Assembly: GCA_030737835.1 (NCBI GenBank)
Contig: JAUJYN010000015.1
Coordinates: 3,597,324 to 3,661,323 of the forward strand
Reading direction: 5' to 3'
DNA length: 64,000 bases
DNA from: Acorus gramineus
Lineage: Eukaryota > Streptophyta > Magnoliopsida > Acorales > Acoraceae
This document shows, one piece after another, positions 57,606 through 64,000 of the stretch. Each line of letters opens with the position of its first letter. Position 1 is the stretch's first letter. A program made the translations under genes and the position numbers. The notes below the pieces were generated by a model, which had not been told where the DNA came from, searched no databases, and saw only the letters and a list, made by a program, of their open reading frames with translations.

Positions 57606-60600
57606 TGTTGTGCCTGTGTCATTTGGAGCGCTCTGTTTGAAAATTTGGGGTACATAATTTTTTTTCCTAGAAGTTATGTATTTTTCGATTTGGTATTTGG
57701 ATTTGATTTTGTTAAAATCCAAGATGAAGAGGTTTAAATATGAGTTTACTATGAGATGTCCAGTTTTGAGTTATCTTTCGTACAGAAGTGGAATTAGATC
57801 AACTGGATTCTTGTAGTGAAAGTTATGGGTATTTTTTCAAGTATACCCCGGGGATGGAAATTCTGGCAGCAGCCCTGTTCCATGTTTAGCTCTAATTTCG
57901 GATTAGCTAGAGGGATTATATGATCTTGGCATAAACATGAAAGTTGTAGATAATCTTCTTAGTTTTCCATCGGCCTTGGAATTGAGCAATTCGGAGCTGT
58001 ATCGGGAAGTTATGGCTGTTTCAGTGAAGCTTGCGCAGAATTTCTAGTCGAGGGGCGACTTAGTAATTCCCCCTTACGATATTTTTGATAAATATCTCCT
58101 CCCTCTCTCTTCCCCTCTCACCCCCACGTCGACTGCATTTCTGGTCTCTCCTTCTCTTTTCCTTTGCCCCCCCAAGTGTTTGATGAAATGTCTCAAAGAG
58201 AAGGAGGAGGTGGTGGAGGAAGTGGTGGTAGATCTTGTGTTCATGTGTGTTGTTTGTTTGTTCCCCTCTCTCAAGCTCCCTTTCCATGATATCCCCCCCC
58301 CCTGTTTTGCTGCCATGGGAGGGCTGAGGAGGCCGAGGTGGTGGTGGTGGCGGTTGAGGTGGTCGCGGGTGCGTCGAGGGGCCCCGAACCTCCCCCTCTT
58401 GTTCCCCCTCCAAGGTGAGCTCCTCCCCTTCTTTTCTTGCTTTTCTTGGCTTAAGGGGTTGGTTGAGAGGTCATGCATGCTAGGTAGAGGTGTTAGGGTG
58501 TGTGTGAGGGGTTGGGAAGGGTTAAAATGGGGTTAGGGCAAAGTGGGCGCGCCTTGGGGGTTGTCTGCGCGCGGGCGCGCGCGCACGCGCGCGCAGGCGG
58601 GCGCTGGCGGGCGCGCAAGCGCGCGCGGGCACGTGCGCGCGGGGGCGCGCTGGGCTGGCGCGTGGCAGTGCGCCGATGGTGCTAGGGTGCGGCGTGCGTG
58701 CGCATTCATGGGTGCGCATGCGGGGGGCCATGCGTGTGGCTGCCCAAGTGTTCGGGTAGGTGTCGGGGCACTCGGACTCGCGTGCGTACGTGCGTGCTCG
58801 CATGCGTGCGAGCCCGTATGCATGCTTGTCCGAGTATTGGGTATTTCTAATGTTTTCTATGTATAAATTGGATTGTTTCTCACCAGTTGGATGCCCCTAC
58901 CTTGCAGATTTCGTCGGATGGGATGCGCGAGGTCCCGGGTCATAAGGTGGGTGGTTTGATTCGAATCCCCCCCCTCTCTAGGGATGCGCTCGACCTGCGT
59001 AGACGCGCGTCGCGCATCGATGGGGTCCCCTAGCTATTATATGTAGAAGCTATGCATGCACCCTTATATGATCAATATGATGCTATGCATGCCACCCTAG
59101 ACTTGTATGCTAGGGATATGCACCCATACATCATGTATGGAGGCCTGTACATGCCTGGACACCATGTCCTGTACTTAAGAGCCTTGATCTATGCAAGCAT
59201 GATTAGTATGTAGTATGCATGCCACCCTAGACCTTCTATGTTAGGGACTTGCACCCTTAGGATATGTGTAAGAGCCATGCATCCTGACACCATGTTTCAT
59301 GCTAGGAAAGCCTCGACCTATGCATGTGTCCTATTAGTTTAATTTATTTAAATCAAATGCGAGTTATTGATAATTAGCATGCTTAGTGAATATTATAACC
59401 TTGAGGTTATAATATAGGCTTCCCCGCATCTTAGTTATGCGCCCTGGAGGAATTCTGAAGAATTCATGACATTAGTAGAGTCTCCTTCTCTGGATTAAGG
59501 GGCCTTGCGAAGTCAGCGTTGAGACCCGGGCTAGGGTACTCCGTGTTCCTTGTTTGATTGTCGGGATATCTTATATCGGGACCTCATGGTGCCCTCCCAA
59601 GGTTTCTTTTTCCAGTTAAGGAATACCGCGGATCCAATTGGATCGTATCCGTGTGGGTAGGCTGTTCCTCTTCCCTTCGTTGGATCCGTGTAGGGACTCC
59701 TCAGTGTTAGACAGGCCGTCCTGACAGAGGGCTCCCATCAGTAGGCACCTCCTGATTTGGTTTCGGACTGTGCTGAATGTGGGAGTAGACCAGGCGAGCT
59801 ACGGTGTGGAGGAGAGGCTATCAGTGGACCAAGGGTGATTAACAGCCTAGTCAGTCCCAAAAGACCATGTTACCCTGTGAGGGTGAGGGTGAGGGTGTGG
59901 TGGGTCGGCGATGTAGCGACCCATTGGATTGTGTAGTTGCTGCCACTTAGAGGCTATGACTACTTTGAGGTTAATATGAGTGTGTTGGTTGTTGTTATGC
60001 ATGTGAGTGATGTCTCGATGAGCGAGTATCGAGAGTGGTTGTTCGAGTTGAGGAGATCGGGTTGTAGATACTACCCGGGAGTGGATTAATGAATGTGGTC
60101 GCGAGCGTGGAATCGTTCTCCCCTTCGTTGGATCCGATGTAGGAACTCCCCGGCGTTGGCTATACCTGTCAGAGGACTAGGCGGAGGCCACGAGGGTGGG
60201 AGAGGCTACCGGTGGACCAGGGGTGTAGAGCAGTCTAAGTCTCTCCCAAAGTCCCAAGATGTCTCCTTTCGGGAGTGAGGGTGGGGGTGAGGTTGGTCGC
60301 GCCGCCGCGTGACCCAGTGATCATTGGGTTTCTACCCATGTTTTTCCTTGAAGAAGGGAATTGATTATGTTTTGAACTGTAGAATGGTGATTGGTTTCCA
60401 GCCACTCACTGAGCTTGTAGCTCACCCCTCGCATACTGTTTCTTTTCAGGGGCAGTGTTGGGCGTGGAGCTGGAGCTTCCTGTGGCGTGGTCTTATGGGT
60501 GTGGAGCGTTCTTCCGGCGGATGGCGAGTGCGAGGATGTCAGCATTCCTAGAGTCTTTTATGCTTTGTAAATCGTGCATGTGGCACAGGTTGTATTTTCT

Positions 60601-60829
60601 TTGGTCTAGACTTGGCTTCCACAGGACATTGATTGTGTATTCAGGTCTGTAATAATGTTTTTGATTTACAGACATTGTTATATATTATGCTTCCGCTTTT
60701 TCAGTCAGTTATCATTATCTTGCTTTGCCACCTTGTGTATTGTTGTTGGTGTCCTTATTGACCTCAGGTATTGATAGCTGATATTATACTTTATTATTGT
60801 CACGTCTCGGGGACGCCTGGGGCGTGACC
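57606..60829 (+). mobile_element. Solo LTR of the giant LTR family, TSD CTTGT
   Basis: It starts TGTTGTGCCTGTGTCATTTGG and ends GGGGCGTGACC, flanked by CTTGT at 57601-57605 and 60830-60834. Its length is 3224 bp. The left end is of the 30045 type, the middle is a CpG-rich cassette (58515-58840), the next block (about 59480-59640) is of the type in 11930-12060 and 20860-20980, and the right end is of the 33876/40387 type. A GAATTC pair lies at about 59450-59466 and (GGGTGA)n at 59876-59900. No coding domain is present. Fossil. Confidence 0.92.
58515..58840. repeat. CpG-rich low-complexity LTR cassette
   Basis: GCGCGCGGGC and GGGCGCGC runs. The right edge (GGTAGGTGTCGGGGCACTC, CGTATGCATGCTTGTCCGA) is shared with 37765-37855. 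Confidence 0.7.
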
Positions 60830-60837
60830 CTTGTATC

Positions 60838-61024
60838 TCGAACAACGATACAATAACACTGCATCCGGATCTGCTTGTGACTCAATCATATTTTTTTTCT
60901 TTCTCCCCAACCTAATCTTCGTTAATGGGGGTTTGATGCATATGTTACCTTCTTTCTCCTCTGTCCTCTGAACAACAATGCAATTTCACTGCGTATGGAT
61001 TTGCCTGTGACTCAATCCTATTAA
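60838..61024. repeat. Direct duplication, spacing about 125 bp
   Basis: GAACAACGATACAATAACAC..TGTGACTCAATC near 60840-60895 recurs as GAACAACAATGCAATTTCAC..TGTGACTCAATC near 60969-61022. Confidence 0.7.
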
Positions 61025-61057
61025 CTAGTTGTGCTTCTTTATTGTAGGGACAAACTA

Positions 61058-62455
61058 CCATGAATGATTCCATGGATAAATTTTTGAAGAAGATCCTATA
61101 TAATGTGCAAAACAAAATAAATAAATTACAAGTGAATAAACAGACACACAAAAAAAAATAATAGTGCACACAAATAAAAATAACAATAAGTAACAGCAAT
61201 GGGTTACGGTAATGTATATTCATAACTAGGTTTCACAATAACATTTAATATGCTGCTAGACATTCATTAATACTCTAAATGTACATCTATCATTGCTAAC
61301 AAGGACAAATGGAACAATCCAACTTAATGAATCTTATGTTATGAGAAATCATAATTGGATACATAAAAACCAACATCATAAATTAATTGAATTAAACCTT
61401 ATTTGGTGAAGGAAATTTTTTTAAAATCATGAAAGGAAGGATGTGATGATTTGGTGATTCATTTAGGGAAAAAAAAACATTACAAGATCTTTAAAGCATA
61501 CTGTAACAATGTACGAAGAGACTAACATACTAGTTCTTTTTATGAGAGACCAACATAACAAGTTTCTTAATAAAGATGAATTTATGTATGCCACATACTA
61601 GTTTCTTTTATGAGAATCTGTAAATCTAAAAATAATGTATTTTTTAATAATTATGAATCAACAATTTTGATATATCATGCACGGAATAACATAGGACAAC
61701 ATATGTTACTACTGTAACGATATGACCTAATATTGTATTGAAAATACTTAACAACGTACTCAGAATCCATAACAGTGTACCAAGAGACCGACGTGGAACG
61801 CATCACTCAAGCACAGTAAAAGAATGATGCTATAATATGGAATATATCACTAAAGTATATCATACTTGGAAAGGAGTACCACACATTAAATCTGGACCTA
61901 AACATTCATTTGAAGAACTGGTTTTGAAAAGAACATATTAAAATGACTTACAATAGGCAAATTTCTATGTGTTGAAGTCTATGTGGTTCTCCATCGTCAT
62001 CGTCGCCGCCATCGTCGTTGTAAGGGGGAGCGTCAGGTTGATGGCCTATTTAAGGTTTCATATGGAGTATGCTTTATAGGGTTTTGAATGGTGGGCTTGT
62101 TAGGGTATTGAATGGAGAAAAAACACAAAGGGTAGACGAACATGCATGATGAAAGAAATGATTTTGGATTTGGGTTGCGTTCTCTCGTTCTCTCTATGAT
62201 TTGGTGGGGAAAAAAGAAGAAAAGGTGAATATAAGAGATAACTTGGAGAAGAAGAAGGTGAGATTTAGATTATTTGGGTAAATGTATTTGTTGAAAGGCT
62301 ATTTTTTGAAGTCCAAAAAAGGGATATGACGGAAAGTGTTAAATTTGACTTAAAAATAATGAGTTTGAGAGATGGGGACCCATAAAAAAATAAAAAAAGT
62401 TCAAAGACATAAAAATAATTAAGGGTGGTTGTGAGGATCTCTAATTAATTTTCCC
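61058..62455 (-). repeat. Right terminal inverted repeat of the Mutator-like element
   Basis: Reverse complement of the left repeat. It includes the GACGGAAAGTGTTAAATT, CGTTCTCTCGTTCTCTC and TCATGCATGATGAAAGAA-type stretches in matching order. Confidence 0.85.
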
Positions 62456-62464
62456 TTTTTATTT

Positions 62465-63420
62465 TATATATATATATATATATCATCATCCCCAACATGT
62501 GTGCGAAGTCTTCGAAGACTTGAAAGTGTCCTTTCCACCCAAAGCCGAGTCTCGAGTCTTCCTTCACGAAACGCGTCGTCCAAATCGGATGACTGGAATG
62601 TGAGAATGGGTGGTGGGTGGAAATTGGGGGATGCTCATTGACCTTTGAACATGGGGATTTGTTAATGCCTAATGGGGAGTGATTGATTTTTGTATTGGAG
62701 AGGAAAGACTTTTGGGAAATTTTTTGAGCAAACGTAATTCTATCCCACCTTTAATTTGTTTATTGAGAGCTCATAAATCTATGTAAAATTAATTTTTTTT
62801 AAAAAAATAAATACATTAATATATATTTTATTTTTTTTATAGGATTAAAGATATTTACATTCTTCTAAATATGAGTAATCTTATATAAGTTCTTATTAGA
62901 GTTGGGGCACATATACAAATCTTTAAAAATTAAAAAAAACTCAATTATCATCTTCTATGTCAATATTCTTAGGAGGGGTTGAAAATTTAGAGATGATATA
63001 ATCATTTTGTGGTATGGTTAGAATTAATTAGGAGATATTGAATTATAGTTAATCTCTGTTAATGACAGGGATGTTTAAGGGTTTTTCTCAAGTTTTAAAG
63101 AATTTTATGTCTATCCAAACTGTAACAAGGATTTATATAAGATTATCCATGTTAACAGGGATATGGATGTCTTTAATTCTTTTTATAACATTATGTAAAT
63201 CAATGTACACGAGGGTTGCGGGGAGGCTACATGTTTTATTTTTTATTTTTTTGTTAGTGATTGATTTTTTTGATTTTCTTGAGTAAATATATACAAGAAG
63301 TAAGCTAAAAGAGTGAGTGATTACAAAATGAAAGGAGCAGTCCCTTAGTTAAACAATGAGTCCATGCAACTAAGAATCATCGGGCACTGAAATTGGGACT
63401 TTGCGAGAATAAACAGCCCC
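62465..63420. other. AT-rich intergenic stretch
   Basis: A short TA run follows the Mutator-like element. A 74-codon ORF (63062-63286) has no recognisable features. No gene called. Confidence 0.4.
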
Positions 63421-63456
63421 TTCAATTCATTGTCTTGGGTGAGGGCATTTGCAAGC

Positions 63457-63705
63457 TCAATTAATCCAATGAAGTGGAGGGGAGATCAGTTTGTTGCCCA
63501 TGGTGGTCATATGGGCTGCCAAAAGGTCAGCGGGAGCATTGGCTTCGCGATAAGTGTGTTGGATTTTCCATTGGTCAAAAGAGACCAGTAAATCTTGGAC
63601 CTCATAGAACAACCTTTGCGACTTCCATGGGACCAAACCACGATCTTGAAGCCATGAACAGACTGTCGCAGAGTTAGTCTCAAGGATAAAAAATTTTAAG
63701 TGATC
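63457..63705 (-). pseudogene. RNase H-like domain fragment, LINE-type
   Basis: On the minus strand: KFFILETNSATVCSWL, VPWKSQRLFYEVQDLLVSFD, QWKIQHTYREANAPADLLA, GNKLISPPLHWIN, then a stop at 63457-63459. This is the plant RNase H-like domain (RVT_3) found at the C-terminus of many LINE ORF2 proteins: a conserved E at the ETNS position, the HTYREANAPAD helix with its last Asp. The usual D of E-S-D-S is N here. No reverse transcriptase lies upstream within the window, so it is an isolated relic. It could also derive from a host RNase H-like protein. Confidence 0.7.
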
Positions 63706-64000
63706 AAAAATTACATCTGTCCATATTAAACCCTCTAAGCATTTTTATTGCATGAGTTACAAATGAAATCATTGCATACATTTTAACTCCTACCTTCATT
63801 ATTTAGTGGAGGGTGAAAATTAAATGGGAAAAACGTTTCAATTGAAATCGGTTTCATTAGCATATAAATGGTTACAATTAATTTTGATTGTCCATTAGAA
63901 TTTAAAGCATATACGTTTTCATGTGTGTTGTGACTATAAATATTCATGGCTAGCTCTCCTGCATAAAAGGAATATAATAAGAGAAATAAACCCTTATGTT
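63706..64000. other. Window edge, nothing recognised
   Basis: AT-rich sequence with no coding signature to the end of the window. Confidence 0.4.

Larger units (their letters stand above)
52636..62455. mobile_element. Mutator-like DNA transposon with about 1.4-kb terminal inverted repeats, non-autonomous
   Basis: The ends GGGAAAATTAATTAGAG and its complement CTCTAATTAATTTTCCC are flanked by a perfect 9-bp duplication, TTTTTATTT (52627-52635 and 62456-62464), the Mutator hallmark. The inverted repeats run about 52636-54000 and 61058-62455. No transposase is recognised. Without the nested TRIM complex (55454-56930) and solo LTR (57606-60829) it is about 5.1 kb. The interior carries one possible coding exon (55160-55372), a TATGAATGA tandem region and many copies of a GTACATTGTTA motif. 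TIR copies have drifted by substitutions and small indels, so it is not recent. Confidence 0.9.

Overview
The window is nuclear DNA of a flowering plant. The evidence is a spliced plant-type GT17 glycosyltransferase gene, an FHY3/FAR1-type fragment, an RPA70-like pseudogene, a Mutator-like transposon with 9-bp target duplications, a TRIM, and Ty3/gypsy elements with plant-type priming sites. The sequence alone does not settle the lineage. Only one gene looks alive: the GT17 gene on the minus strand (exons 48279-48350 and 46357-47445). Almost everything else is layered mobile DNA and broken genes.

Layout. 1-2412: AT-rich, locally duplicated DNA with no gene. 2413-9215: RPA70-like pseudogene on the plus strand, split by a solo LTR (3245-7724) that itself holds a 1.5-kb LTR-like insert. 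9220-9960: AT-rich. 9960-17165: a dispersed repeat (X) split by a solo LTR (10143-17069, TSD CTGCC), which is split by another solo LTR (10909-14057, TSD ATCTA). 17170-18865: FAR1-like pseudogene remnant. 18866-42913: an old Tat-like Ty3/gypsy element on the minus strand. It has matching outer LTRs, a PBS, a PPT, gag remains and an antisense ORF, but no visible pol. It has been invaded by a solo LTR (19817-23186, TSD GATTG), an LTR-like block (25379-27240), an LTR piece (27241-30044) and a Tekay/Del-like element with giant LTRs (30045-40387). 42914-46356: repeat X again, then intergenic DNA. 46357-48650: the GT17 gene and its promoter. 48650-52635: intergenic DNA with two foldback MITE-like elements. 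52636-62455: a Mutator-like transposon with about 1.4-kb terminal inverted repeats and a perfect 9-bp TSD, carrying a three-LTR TRIM complex and another giant solo LTR (57606-60829, TSD CTTGT). 62456-64000: AT-rich, ending with a LINE-type RNase H fragment.

The most interesting structure is the giant LTR family (3.1-3.8 kb). Eight copies or parts in both orientations share end motifs, a palindromic GAATTC pair and (GGGTGA)n tracts. They differ as if built from interchangeable blocks: two left ends, at least three middle cassettes (AT-rich, CpG-rich low complexity, and a 62-bp tandem array) and two right ends, in several combinations. Five copies are solo LTRs with near-perfect target duplications, which points to frequent LTR-LTR recombination at this locus.
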